Shown: positions 42,002 to 49,893, counted from the first letter of the stretch. The stretch is 64,000 bases of DNA from Longilinea sp035560795 (GCA_035560795.1 DATMYV010000015.1:1-64000); one strand, 5' to 3'. Numbers and translations: made by a program. The notes: generated from the sequence alone by a model not told the origin.

Positions 42002-42754
42002 TCACGGTCTGGCAACGAATTCGAGCGTCAATTTTGCCTGATCTTCCGTTTTGAGTATGCCCAGGATGGAAATGGGGCCGACATTGAAATCGCTTAGTAA
42101 AATGGTGGTGGTTGCCTTGCCAGACAACGTATCGCCCGTGAGGTGGGCAGTCACATCGAAGGTTACCGGGCGGGTTGTTTGCTTCACCGTCAGGTCTCCA
42201 GTCACCTGGAAGGAATAATCCTTCCCTTCTTCATAGCTGCCAGGTAAGGTGGTGATGCTGGTTGGTTTAAAGACGGCTGTCGGAAAACGGGATGATTCCA
42301 ACCAGTTATTGCGGATGGCATTGTCCCGCCGGCTGCTGTCGGAGGTGAATTGGCTGATGTCGATCATGAACTCACCCAGCGTACTGGCAGGCGGGTTTTG
42401 CAGGTCGGCATGGATTGTGCCGTTCACGCTGTTGGTCACACCGACTGCCAAATTAAAGCGGTTGTTCTGATTGATAAAGGTCTCAGCCACTTTGTAAGTC
42501 ACTTTTGATTCGCTGGGAACAATGTTAAAGGTCGTTTTACTGGCGGCAGGCGGATTGGCATCAGGTTGTGTTGACTTGCCAACAGGATTGGCAGCAATCG
42601 TTGGCGTACTGGCAACAGTAACAACGGGTACAGGCGATTGAACTTCAGCAGAAGATGGAACGGTCATTGTTTGCGAAACAGCCGCCGGTCCGCTGCAAGC
42701 GCTCAATAGTAAAATCGCCATAATCACAAGGAATAGTATCATTTTCTTTTTCAT
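42002..42754 (-). CDS. YceI-family lipoprotein
   Basis: The 250-residue protein has a lipoprotein signal (lipobox LLSAC near residue 20), a low-complexity Pro/Ser/Thr/Val linker (about 25-75) and a YceI domain (about 77-250), a lipocalin-like barrel that binds isoprenoid or other amphiphilic ligands. Typical YceI phrases are SKVTYKVAETF, FMIDISQFTSDSSRRDNAIRN and VTGDLTVKQTTRPVTFDV. The ligand is not predictable; polyisoprenoids or quinones are common in the family. The ribosome site is a weak GGAGAGAAC. Confidence 0.9.
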   Translation of the reverse strand: MKKKMILFLVIMAILLLSACSGPAAVSQTMTVPSSAEVQSPVPVVTVASTPTIAANPVGKSTQPDANPPAASKTTFNIVPSESKVTYKVAETFINQNNRFNLAVGVTNSVNGTIHADLQNPPASTLGEFMIDISQFTSDSSRRDNAIRNNWLESSRFPTAVFKPTSITTLPGSYEEGKDYSFQVTGDLTVKQTTRPVTFDVTAHLTGDTLSGKATTTILLSDFNVGPISILGILKTEDQAKLTLEFVARP

Positions 42755-42817
42755 TTTTTAGTTCTCTCCATTTACCAATATTGAGGGGACAGGTTTTGTC
42801 TATTTTAAAGGACAAAA

Positions 42818-42846
42818 ATAAAAGCCGCCTGATAGGCGGCTTTTAT
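42818..42846 (-). terminator. intrinsic terminator after recR
   Basis: A 13-bp perfect stem (ATAAAAGCCGCCT with AGGCGGCTTTTAT) with a three-base loop. On the - strand it is followed by TTTTTG. It closes the dnaX-ybaB-recR transcript. Confidence 0.9.
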
Positions 42847-42860
42847 GAGAGAAGTCTTAA

Positions 42861-43472
42861 TCAGGATGTCATTTCCTGGCGGCCGGAAAGTGCTCGCAAC
42901 AGCGTGTTTTGGTCGGCATATTCCAAATCGCCTCCAACAGGCAATCCTCGGGCCAGGCGGGTGATGTGTACATTCAGCGGCAGCAATTGCTGGCGCAGGT
43001 ATAATGCGGTGGCATCGCCTTCCATGCTTGGATTGGTCGCCAAAATCACTTCGCGCACCGTGCCGGCTTTGACACGTTCGACTAACGGACGGATTTTCAG
43101 ATCATCCGGGCCAACGCCTTCGATTGGCGAGAGTACGCCGTGCAGCACGTGATAACGGCCAGAGTACCCGCCCGTACGTTCGAGCGCCAGCACATCCAAC
43201 GGCTCCTCCACCACGCATACCTGGGCCTCATCGCGCTGTGAACTGGCACAAATATCGCAAACAGTCTGCTCTGCCAGTGTGATGTTAAAACAAATCTGGC
43301 ACAGGCCGGTGGCAGATTTTAAACCATTCAGTGCATCTGCAAGCTGTTGAGCGGTATCATTGGTGGCACGCAGCAGATGAAAAGCCAGCCGCGATGCCGA
43401 TTTAGGCCCAATACCCGGCAGCCGTTCGAAGGCTGTGATTAAATTTTGAACAGGCTCAGGCAAGATCGGCAT
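42861..43472 (-). CDS. recR: recombination mediator RecR
   Basis: RecR works with RecO (and RecF) to load RecA at single-stranded gaps. The 203-residue protein has the N-terminal helix-hairpin-helix (LPGIGPKSASRLAFHLL), a four-Cys zinc finger (CQICFN...CDIC near residues 57-72) and the Toprim domain (VCVVEEPLDVLALE near 83, LATNPSMEGDATALYL near 137). Its start lies eight bases after the ybaB stop. Confidence 0.96.
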   Translation of the reverse strand: MPILPEPVQNLITAFERLPGIGPKSASRLAFHLLRATNDTAQQLADALNGLKSATGLCQICFNITLAEQTVCDICASSQRDEAQVCVVEEPLDVLALERTGGYSGRYHVLHGVLSPIEGVGPDDLKIRPLVERVKAGTVREVILATNPSMEGDATALYLRQQLLPLNVHITRLARGLPVGGDLEYADQNTLLRALSGRQEMTS

Positions 43473-43480
43473 AATAATGC

Positions 43481-43828
43481 CTAGAATCCCATGCCAGGCA
43501 TGCCGCCAGCCAGCGGACCCATACGGTCAGAGGCTAATTCACGCGATTGGTCCAATGCCATATTGACCGCGCTTAAGATCAAATCCTGCAGCATTTCAGC
43601 ATCGGCATCCTTCAGCATTTCAGGGTCTATTTCAACCCCGCGGCATACTTGCTGGCCGGTCATAATGACCTTCACGGCGCCGCCGCCCACACTGGCTGTG
43701 ACGGTCTCATCCGCCAGTTGAGCCTGTACCTGTTCCATTTGTTCCTGCAAGCGGCGCAGCTGCTGCATCATTCCGCCGCTCCCGCTTGCTCCGCTTCCGC
43801 CCGCCGGGCGGTTGAATCCTTTTGCCAT
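43481..43828 (-). CDS. ybaB: YbaB/EbfC nucleoid-associated protein
   Basis: YbaB/EbfC forms a tweezer-like dimer that binds DNA. The 115-residue protein has a glycine-rich N-terminus (GGSGASGSGG), a long helix with QLRRLQEQMEQVQAQLA, the beta segment ASVGGGAVKVIMTG, and ends in a Gly/Met-rich tail. It lies between dnaX and recR, the standard order. Confidence 0.94.
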   Translation of the reverse strand: MAKGFNRPAGGSGASGSGGMMQQLRRLQEQMEQVQAQLADETVTASVGGGAVKVIMTGQQVCRGVEIDPEMLKDADAEMLQDLILSAVNMALDQSRELASDRMGPLAGGMPGMGF

Positions 43829-43885
43829 CCTATCCTCCGTATTGTAATCAGCGATTCCCGCACTGCTTATAGCGCCGGGCTTCGG

Positions 43886-45517
43886 TTAATCCTTATCCAC
43901 GATTTTTCCACCCAGATTGAGCGCCGTGCCCACCATACCATCGGCATCCACGCCAATGTCATCTGGCAGCGTCCTGGTCTTGCTGTTGGCCACCGTGCTG
44001 GTAACCGGAATGTCAACCCCAAGCACCTGAAGGACAGCCTGGCGGGTCACTTCCAAGTTTTCTCCGTCCATTTTGGATCGAACAACTTCGGTAGCAAACC
44101 CAAGTACCAGGGCCCCATCTTTCAAACTAAAATTCTTAACCGAATTGAGCAAACCCACGGTTTGCGGGCGGCGATTCTTGGCAGCCGCGCAAATTTTGGC
44201 CCAGTTTTGGTTAATGGACTGCAGACTTACCGCGCTGGCAGGCTCCTTGGTTTGGGTGGGCTGCTGAATTTTAGTTTCTTCAACAGGTGCAGGCTGTGCT
44301 ACATTGGATTCCATCCGGGCTGTCGTTTGGGTAACAGACTCTTCGACCGGCGCGAGATTTGGACTCTGCTTCGTGGTTGCCTTTTGCGTTTGCGGTTCAG
44401 TTCGCATTACGACTGGCATGGAAACCTGCCCTGAGTTTATTGGTACATTCAGTGTTTCTGCCAGCGCCAATTCCAACATCAGGCTGGGTTGCCAGCCAGA
44501 ACGGCCTTCATTGGCCGCGCTATTGAATACTTTGATGGCCTGCAACAATTCTGGCAGATCAAATCGCGCCGCCTGGGCTGCCATTTGTGCCCGAATTTCA
44601 GCCGTCGCATCCACCTGGTCAGCATTGCCCATCTGGACAAGCATCAGACTTCGCAGGTATTCGACAACCTGACGGGCAAATTGGCGCGGGTCAGTCCCGC
44701 TGTCCAACGCCGTGTGAATGCAATCCAGGCCTACGTCGGCTAGTTTATCAAGCATGGCAGACACCAGGTCAATTACCGCCTGATTGGTCGCTGTACCAAG
44801 CACGCTTTGCGCCTTTTCCAGGGTGATCTTCTCGCCGGTGGAAGCCAGTTGATCCAGCAGCGATATTGCGTCCCGCATCGCGCCAGTGGACTGCCGGGCA
44901 ATCAGGATCAGTGCCTCGTCTTCTACCTTAAGTTTCTCAGCTTTCGAGATTGTTTTGAGGTGTGAAACGATATCCTGCACCGGGATGCGGCGAAATTCAT
45001 GGCGTTGGCAGCGTGAAAGTACCGTTGCCGGAATCTTGTGTACTTCCGTGGTAGCTAGGATGAAGATGGCATGCGCCGGCGGCTCCTCCAACGTTTTCAA
45101 CAGCGCATTGAATGCTGCCGTCGAGAGCATGTGAACTTCATCGATGATATAGACCTTGAAACGCCCCTGGGTTGGAGAAAAATTGATTTTATCGCGCAGG
45201 TCGCGCACATCATCGACGCTGGTATTGGAGGCGGCATCGATCTCAATTAAATCAAGGAAACGGCTTTCATTCACAGCCACGCAATGCTCACAACTATCGC
45301 ATGGCCGCTCGCTCAATTCATCCGCCAGGCAGTTGACAGCTTTGGCCAGCAAACGGGCTGTAGTCGTCTTACCAGTGCCGCGCGGACCGGCAAAAAGGTA
45401 GGCGTGGCCAACTTTGCCGCCACGGATTGCGTTTTGTAGCGTGTGGACAATGTGTTCCTGGCCAACCACCTGGTCCCACAATCGGGGCCGCCATTTGCGA
45501 TAAAAAGCCTGTGACAT
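43886..45517 (-). CDS. dnaX: DNA polymerase III subunit tau/gamma
   Basis: DnaX is the ATPase of the clamp loader. The 543-residue protein has Walker A GPRGTGKT near residue 44, a four-Cys zinc module (C63 and PCDSCEHC), the Walker B region IIDEVHMLS near 125, sensor 1 LATTEVHKIPATVLSRCQ near 155, and the collar domain to about residue 365. A Pro/Thr/Gln-rich linker follows, then a C-terminal domain of about 110 residues. I see no A-rich slippery site of the kind that yields gamma by frameshift. The downstream ybaB gene lies 57 bases away. Confidence 0.95.
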   Translation of the reverse strand: MSQAFYRKWRPRLWDQVVGQEHIVHTLQNAIRGGKVGHAYLFAGPRGTGKTTTARLLAKAVNCLADELSERPCDSCEHCVAVNESRFLDLIEIDAASNTSVDDVRDLRDKINFSPTQGRFKVYIIDEVHMLSTAAFNALLKTLEEPPAHAIFILATTEVHKIPATVLSRCQRHEFRRIPVQDIVSHLKTISKAEKLKVEDEALILIARQSTGAMRDAISLLDQLASTGEKITLEKAQSVLGTATNQAVIDLVSAMLDKLADVGLDCIHTALDSGTDPRQFARQVVEYLRSLMLVQMGNADQVDATAEIRAQMAAQAARFDLPELLQAIKVFNSAANEGRSGWQPSLMLELALAETLNVPINSGQVSMPVVMRTEPQTQKATTKQSPNLAPVEESVTQTTARMESNVAQPAPVEETKIQQPTQTKEPASAVSLQSINQNWAKICAAAKNRRPQTVGLLNSVKNFSLKDGALVLGFATEVVRSKMDGENLEVTRQAVLQVLGVDIPVTSTVANSKTRTLPDDIGVDADGMVGTALNLGGKIVDKD

Positions 45518-45526
45518 GCGTTTTTC

Positions 45527-45970
45527 CTAAGAGCGAGATTCATCTGCTGCCGGACGCGACATTTCGCTTAATGCCGCAGCTCGTTCAGTTTCCAGATCCA
45601 ACCGGCTGCGTTGAAATACCGCTGCCGGAACGCGTAAATTGTACTGAGCGATTTCCCGGTTTAGTGATTCGATGCGGCTGGCAAATAACTCATGTGCAAT
45701 CCGGCAATCCTCTGATCCGCTTTCCCGGCAGGCACTGCGTAATAATTGGTGTGCCAGCAGGCGCTCATTTTCAATCGTCATGCCGACTTCAATCCATGGC
45801 AGGCTGAAACCATTTTGCCGGATCAGACGGAAGGCCATCCCCCAACCATCTGGTTCATAAGGGTTCTCCTCCAGGTTTAAGGGTTTTCCCTTACCGGACA
45901 GTTGATCGAATTTGCCAGCTTGCAGGGCTGCTTGAATTTTCTCTTCCACAATTCGATCGAAACTGCTCAC
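45527..45970 (-). CDS. DUF1992 (DnaJ-homologue-C28-like) protein
   Basis: From the GTG at 45970 the protein has 147 residues. GAGGG lies four bases before it; the ORF extending to 46066 would overlap the upstream gene. The DUF1992 domain covers residues 5-75, with SFDRIVEEKIQAALQAGKFDQL and GKGKPLNLEENPYEPDGW, a pattern found in DnaJ homologue C member 28 proteins. No J domain is present. The C-terminal half is helical with a DnaX-distal charged end. The start of dnaX lies nine bases downstream. Function unknown. Confidence 0.82.
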   Translation of the reverse strand: MSSFDRIVEEKIQAALQAGKFDQLSGKGKPLNLEENPYEPDGWGMAFRLIRQNGFSLPWIEVGMTIENERLLAHQLLRSACRESGSEDCRIAHELFASRIESLNREIAQYNLRVPAAVFQRSRLDLETERAAALSEMSRPAADESRS

Positions 45971-45993
45971 AATGCCCTCATCACCGATAAATG

Positions 45994-46491
45994 CTAAGGA
46001 ATCCGGTAGGATGCTCGCAATGTACCCTGTGTATCGACCAGTGCAACTAATTCTCCTGGTTCCCAAATGGCTTCTTTTTGGCCCCAGAACAACTCGATGA
46101 CCGAATCAACCCCGCTGCGCGTATAAACTCGGATAGCGCCCTTCTTGAGGGTCAGATTGGGGAAGGTGTATTCATGGCCATTTTCATCGCGCAGTTTCCA
46201 ACCAGTGAGCACTAAATCAGTATCGCTGTCGCGTTTTATCTCCACCACCTCGGTCTGGTAATCCCCGACGCCGAAAACATTATCAATGCTGATTTTTTCA
46301 TCTCCGGCAGAAAGCGCCGCAGATCCGGCCAGGGTGGCCTGTGATGGCAGGTTATTTGCAGGCTGGTTTTGCGCGGCCGGCGTGGCTGTTCGATGCGATT
46401 GTTCCCACCAGGTGAGAACCAGAAAGGTGGTCAGTGCCGAAACGAAAACAGTCAATAACAGGAAGGGAATCGTTCGTTTCCATGAAGTCAT
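45994..46491 (-). CDS. membrane-anchored lamin-tail-domain protein
   Basis: The 165-residue protein begins with a single N-terminal membrane helix (about 8-28), a short Pro/Ala/Gln linker and a lamin tail domain (about 65-165), an Ig-like fold. Diagnostic phrases are LTGWKLRDENGHEYTFPNL, KKGAIRVYTRSG and WEPGELVALVD. It is anchored with the domain outside the membrane. It is the first gene of the - strand group that continues through the DUF1992 gene to dnaX, ybaB and recR. Bacterial lamin-tail proteins have no defined role. Confidence 0.85.
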   Translation of the reverse strand: MTSWKRTIPFLLLTVFVSALTTFLVLTWWEQSHRTATPAAQNQPANNLPSQATLAGSAALSAGDEKISIDNVFGVGDYQTEVVEIKRDSDTDLVLTGWKLRDENGHEYTFPNLTLKKGAIRVYTRSGVDSVIELFWGQKEAIWEPGELVALVDTQGTLRASYRIP

Positions 46492-46557
46492 AGGCGTTAT
46501 CCTGGTAGAATCATAGCACAGATTGGCGGTATTATGGAAGGATAGGGGTTATAGAAC

Positions 46558-47034
46558 ATGCCGTATCTGATCGATGGCCATAATCTCATCCCAAAACTTT
46601 CCGGTTTCAGCCTGAGCGCCATGGATGACGAGGAAAAGCTCATTCCTTTGTTGCAAACATTCAGCCGCTTCCGCCGCCAACCGGTTGAAGTGTTTTTTGA
46701 TGGTGCACCGCCTGGTCATTCCGGTCAGCGCCGCTACGGCAACTTGACTGCACATTTTGTCCGCCAGGGTCGCACTGCCGATGATGCCATCCGTCTCCGG
46801 CTGGAAAAACTAGGGATTGCGGCAAAAAACTGGAAGGTTATCAGTTCGGATCGCCAGGTCCAGGCTGAAGCACGCAGCCGGCATGCCGAAAGCCTCTCCT
46901 CGGAGGAATTTGCTCACGAACTAATGCAAGTCCTGGAAGCATCTCAACAGACGCCAGAAGGCCCACCAAAGCTAAGCGCTCAAGAAGTTGATGATTGGCT
47001 GCGGCTTTTTGGAGAGGATACAAATAACCATTAA
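46558..47034 (+). CDS. NYN-domain (YacP-like) RNA-binding/ribonuclease protein
   Basis: The 158-residue protein has the NYN/PIN-like fold of YacP (Rae1-like) proteins. The opening YLIDGHNLIPKL contains the first acidic residue of the active site, VEVFFDGAPPG near residue 43 supplies the second, and TADDAIRL near 77 and VISSDRQVQAEA near 97 carry the third. Bacillus Rae1 is a ribosome-associated endoribonuclease, so an RNA-cleaving role is likely. The C-terminal 40 residues form a charged tail. It is the last + gene before a stretch of RNA-gene candidates, which may be chance. Confidence 0.85.
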   Translation: MPYLIDGHNLIPKLSGFSLSAMDDEEKLIPLLQTFSRFRRQPVEVFFDGAPPGHSGQRRYGNLTAHFVRQGRTADDAIRLRLEKLGIAAKNWKVISSDRQVQAEARSRHAESLSSEEFAHELMQVLEASQQTPEGPPKLSAQEVDDWLRLFGEDTNNH

Positions 47035-47103
47035 ACGGGATATTGAAAAAATTTCTTACCTGTATTTAATGTTATTATTACAAATTAGATGTATATTATC
47101 CAA

Positions 47104-47258
47104 TAGACACCAGCTTACTGGTATTCCAAATTCGGTGTCTCCCCACTAAATGCAAGATCAGTGCATCCCCCCTGCATTGGTCGGTGAGAGCAGATGGTGG
47201 TTTTCCCTCCCTGAAGGTCTCCAGGCTTGTCCCCCCCAAGCCTGGAGATCAATTTTTT
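47104..47258 (+). ncRNA. candidate small RNA with repeated C-rich loops
   Basis: This non-coding stretch ends in a strong intrinsic terminator: a 12-bp perfect stem, TCTCCAGGCTTG (47218-47229) with CAAGCCTGGAGA (47237-47248), then T residues to 47258. Its loop is TCCCCCC. A second, upstream hairpin (47156-47165 with 47173-47182, 10 bp with two G-U pairs) has exactly the same TCCCCCC loop. Two more C-rich unpaired segments, TCTCCCC near 47138 and TTCCCTCCC near 47202, lie between stems. Such loops are complementary to Shine-Dalgarno sequences, as in C-rich regulatory RNAs of other bacteria. The 5' end is estimated from TATATT at 47092-47097 and is uncertain. No protein-like ORF is present. Confidence 0.55.
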
Positions 47259-47306
47259 AACGCCTGACCTTTGCAGCAACTTTTTTAATGCAACCCAAAT
47301 AAAATG

Positions 47307-47315
47307 TGCTATATT
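47307..47315 (+). promoter_or_regulatory. extended -10 promoter of the 200-nt structured RNA
   Basis: TGC at 47307-47309 plus TATATT at 47310-47315 form an extended -10. Seven bases downstream lies 47322, exactly the first base of the 17-bp helix that closes the RNA. The -35 region is weak, as is allowed with an extended -10. Confidence 0.55.
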
Positions 47316-47321
47316 GAATTT

Positions 47322-47521
47322 GCACGAACGGCCTGCTGAAATTTCATAGCCAGTCAGCATTGTCTGGCAACCGTCTTCTGTGTGGCGCCAGCCACTCCCT
47401 TCGGGACACTCTGGGTGCCCCTTTCAGAAGCTTGACGCGCCGACCGCGATAGCGGCGGCTTCTGCCTCTGGCAGAATCGACGTCGTGGAGAATAATCTCC
47501 GAAGCAGCAGGCTGTTCGTGC
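47322..47521 (+). ncRNA. candidate 200-nt structured RNA closed by a 17-bp terminal helix
   Basis: The ends GCACGAACGGCCTGCTG (47322-47338) and CAGCAGGCTGTTCGTGC (47505-47521) pair over 17 bp with one G-U. Inside are GCCAG/CTGGC (47349-47353 with 47364-47368), an interrupted arm built from CGTC/GACG, TTCTG/CAGAA, GGC/GCC, CCAG/CTGG and TCCC/GGGA (47372-47437), GCCG-CCGC/GCGG-CGGC with a GATA loop (47439-47459), TTCTGCC/GGCAGAA (47460-47476) and GGAGA/TCTCC (47487-47500). No long ORF and no coding pattern are present. A 6S-like RNA is one possibility from size, closing helix and an AATTTCATA stretch beside a small hairpin. But the multibranched fold differs from the 6S rod, so I leave it unnamed. 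Confidence 0.6.
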
Positions 47522-47537
47522 TCCTATTTAATCGCCC

Positions 47538-47566
47538 TTGCCGGTGTTTCCTGCTGATGCTATAAT
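47538..47566 (+). promoter_or_regulatory. promoter of tRNA-Arg
   Basis: TTGCCG at 47538-47543, a 17-base spacer ending in TGC, and TATAAT at 47561-47566 form a strong extended -10 promoter with +1 near 47573, five bases before the tRNA. Confidence 0.8.
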
Positions 47567-47577
47567 CCGATTCGCCC

Positions 47578-47651
47578 GCCCCAGTGGCTCAAGTGGATAG
47601 AGCGAGGCACTCCTAACGCCTAGATTGAGGGTTCGAGTCCCTCCTGGGGCA
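47578..47651 (+). tRNA. tRNA-Arg (anticodon CCU)
   Basis: The 74-nt cloverleaf has acceptor GCCCCAG/CTGGGGC, D stem GCTC/GAGC, anticodon stem AGGCA/CGCCT with an A-C mismatch next to the loop CTCCTAA, and T stem GAGGG/CCCTC with loop TTCGAGT. The anticodon CCU reads AGG. The CCA end is not encoded (CCT follows the discriminator A). Confidence 0.95.
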
Positions 47652-47708
47652 CCTGCCTAACTGTAATCGAACTGTAACACAACCAATCTTCCCATAAACA
47701 CATACCAA

Positions 47709-47773
47709 TGCTAGAATTGCCCTCGATAAACGTCTGGATGTCCCCCTCACCCAGGCGTTTATCGATTTATTTT
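47709..47773 (+). terminator. C-rich-loop terminator hairpin with its own extended -10
   Basis: A 15-bp stem with one G-U (47723-47737 with 47751-47765) is followed by TTTATTTT. Its 13-base loop is ATGTCCCCCTCAC. It probably ends the tRNA-Arg transcript. However, TGC-TAGAAT at 47709-47717 would start transcription at about 47724, the base of the stem, so it could also be made as a separate RNA of about 50 nt. Confidence 0.7.
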
Positions 47774-47779
47774 CTCGAT

Positions 47780-48601
47780 TCAGTCCATTTCCCGGGTAAC
47801 TTCCAACATCAAACCCAACCAGTCCTGCCAACCCTGCCGGGTTAGCGGACGTACACGCACTTCACCGCTGCCTGTATTGGTCGGCACTGATAAAACGGCA
47901 CCTTGCAGCCCCGAGAAAACCGATCCTCCCAACAATTGCTCCTCGCCAACCGGATAGGAATGGCGGATAAACGCGACCGTAGTCGATGCCTCAGTGCCAG
48001 CAAGGATGGCAGCAAGTTTTTTAGCGGCTGTCAACGGCATACCGCCCTGCAACAAGGCTTCGCTGCCGGCAGTTTCATTTCCGGCATCGCGGGCCGTTTT
48101 TCGCGCCTGATCGAATGCTTCCAGCATGACCACGCCTTCTTCCAGCAAGGCAGCATCATCGTACAGTTTCACTTCTCCTGCTCCTACCAACCTGCGAACA
48201 AGGTCAGTGTCGGCCGGCAACGCCCGAAAGCGGTGGATGCCCTGCTGGGGGATGGTATGCTCGACAATTAATCCTTTGATCGCGTGCCAGAAGACTCCGC
48301 TGGAACGGTCCAAACCGGTATTTTCCATTATTACGGAATAAATCGGGCGTACACAGGTGCCTATCACTGCAAGAGAAAAATCATCCATCGTCACGCGGCC
48401 ATCGGGATGGAGCGTAACCAAATTTCTGGCCACCAGAGCACGCCGGGCTGCATCCAGGAGGTGGGTCCGTTCGATTTCAGTTGCGTCTGGCTCGAAAATA
48501 CCCTCCATCCCGGGGATTCCACGGGATTTTAATAAAACCAGTAAAAAATACAATTCTTCCTGACTGATGGTTAATACCGGTTCAGATGTTGTAGCGGTCA
48601 T
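47780..48601 (-). CDS. conserved hypothetical soluble protein
   Basis: From the ATG at 48601 the protein has 273 residues. A GGAGGA lies just before it, and the longer ORF to 48658 overlaps the upstream gene. I do not recognise a firm family. The mixed alpha/beta pattern with an early LTISQEELYFLLVLLKSRGIPG helix, DGRVTMDDFSLAVIGTC and a late AFIRHSYPVGEEQL strand is faintly like the EspG-type fold, but this is weak. No signal or membrane segment. Its start follows the desulfurase stop by ten bases, so the two are probably co-transcribed. Confidence 0.65.
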   Translation of the reverse strand: MTATTSEPVLTISQEELYFLLVLLKSRGIPGMEGIFEPDATEIERTHLLDAARRALVARNLVTLHPDGRVTMDDFSLAVIGTCVRPIYSVIMENTGLDRSSGVFWHAIKGLIVEHTIPQQGIHRFRALPADTDLVRRLVGAGEVKLYDDAALLEEGVVMLEAFDQARKTARDAGNETAGSEALLQGGMPLTAAKKLAAILAGTEASTTVAFIRHSYPVGEEQLLGGSVFSGLQGAVLSVPTNTGSGEVRVRPLTRQGWQDWLGLMLEVTREMD

Positions 48602-48611
48602 TCTCCTCCAT

Positions 48612-49874
48612 TTATTTGTTGGCAGCGATCTGTACAAGGGCATCGCCCAGCCGTTCAATTTCCTTTTTTGTATTGTAATGGGTTGCGCCGATGCGTACCA
48701 GTCCGCCGGCTGCCTCCAATCCCAGGCGTTCAGTTACAGCCAGTGCATAGAAATTTCCATTCCAGACATTTATGTCCCGTTCTGCCAGCAGCCGGGCAAT
48801 CTCCTGCGGATGGCGACCCTCCATGGTAAAGGATACCGTCGGTACCCGCTCCTCTAGGCGGGTAATCTCGGCGGGACCATACACCCGCACCCCACGAACG
48901 CCTTGCAGCATGGATAACAAATGCCGGCTCAATTCGAATTCGTAGGAACGGATAACGGACATGGCTTGTTTAAGAATTTGGCGGCGGCCGGTGTACTGAT
49001 CAGCGTACAACTCAAGATAATCCTCGCCGTAAAGATATCCCAACCATTCCAGGTATTCAATTGCACCTAACAAACCAGCCATGCCTTCAAAGTTTCCAGT
49101 ACCAGTTTCGAATTTTCCTGGCGCTTCTGCCGGCGCCGGGCGAACACGGTATGCCGGCAATTGTTCCAATAATTCCTGCCGGCCGTATAACACGCCCAAA
49201 TGGGGTCCAAAGAACTTATAGGCTGAGCAGACCAAAAAGTCGCAGCCCAGCTGCTGGACATCAATCGGTCCGTGCGGCGCATATTGGACGGCATCCACAT
49301 AGACCAGCGCACCGGCGGCATGAGCAAGTGCAGTCAGCTGTTCAACTGGATTAATCGTCCCAACAGCGTTGCTGGCATAACCGAATGCAACCAGCCTGGG
49401 CTTTTCAGTTAGTGCGGCTTCGAAATCAGATAAATCCAGCGTACAATCTTTGACATGAATGTCCACCCTGCGCACGCTGCAGCCGCGCTCCTCGGCCACC
49501 TGCAGCCAGGGAGCAATGTTGGCATCATGGTCCAGGTTTGTCACCACCAGCCTTTCGCCTGGTTGAAGCAACCTGCCCAGCGAACGGCTTATCTGGAAGG
49601 TCAGCGTGGTCATGTTGGCACCGAAGATAATTTCCTCGTTCTGCTTTGCATTAAGTAGATCGGCCGCGGCCATGCGCGCCTGTAGAATCAACTCATCCGA
49701 ATCCAGGCTGGTCTTAAATTCGCCGCCATGATTGGCATTGGTCTCTACCATATAATGGCTCATCCGTTCCAGGCAAGGGCGTGCGACCTGTGTACCGCCA
49801 GGATTATCAAAAAAGACTGTCGAGCGTTGCAGGGCAGGAAATTGGGCGCGAATGGTTTTTAGGTCCAGCAGCAT
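48612..49874 (-). CDS. cysteine desulfurase-like class V aminotransferase
   Basis: The 420-residue PLP enzyme belongs to the class V aminotransferases of the SufS/CsdA type, which take sulfur from cysteine. Landmarks are FFDNPGGTQVARP near residue 21, NLDHDANIAPW near 112, VDAVQYAPHGPIDVQQLGCDF near 197 (split for length) and the PLP lysine in CSAYKFFGPHLG near 220. The active-site cysteine loop near 340 is not obvious, so it may be a relative with another substrate. The ATG at 49874 has GGAG six bases before it; the ORF to 49934 would run through a terminator. A strong hairpin ends 20 bases before the start. Confidence 0.82.
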   Translation of the reverse strand: MLLDLKTIRAQFPALQRSTVFFDNPGGTQVARPCLERMSHYMVETNANHGGEFKTSLDSDELILQARMAAADLLNAKQNEEIIFGANMTTLTFQISRSLGRLLQPGERLVVTNLDHDANIAPWLQVAEERGCSVRRVDIHVKDCTLDLSDFEAALTEKPRLVAFGYASNAVGTINPVEQLTALAHAAGALVYVDAVQYAPHGPIDVQQLGCDFLVCSAYKFFGPHLGVLYGRQELLEQLPAYRVRPAPAEAPGKFETGTGNFEGMAGLLGAIEYLEWLGYLYGEDYLELYADQYTGRRQILKQAMSVIRSYEFELSRHLLSMLQGVRGVRVYGPAEITRLEERVPTVSFTMEGRHPQEIARLLAERDINVWNGNFYALAVTERLGLEAAGGLVRIGATHYNTKKEIERLGDALVQIAANK

Positions 49875-49893
49875 AACTTGCTCCATTTTAAGA

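Noticed and set aside
43886..45517. Programmed frameshift in dnaX giving gamma.
   Set aside because: No A-rich slippery run of the A6G type is seen; the only run of A is a short one near the stop.
47322..47521. Identification as RNase P RNA, tmRNA or SRP RNA.
   Set aside because: Length and conserved core motifs do not fit: no tRNA-like acceptor end, no GGAAGCAGC-type SRP loop, no RNase P core. 6S RNA stays open but unproven.
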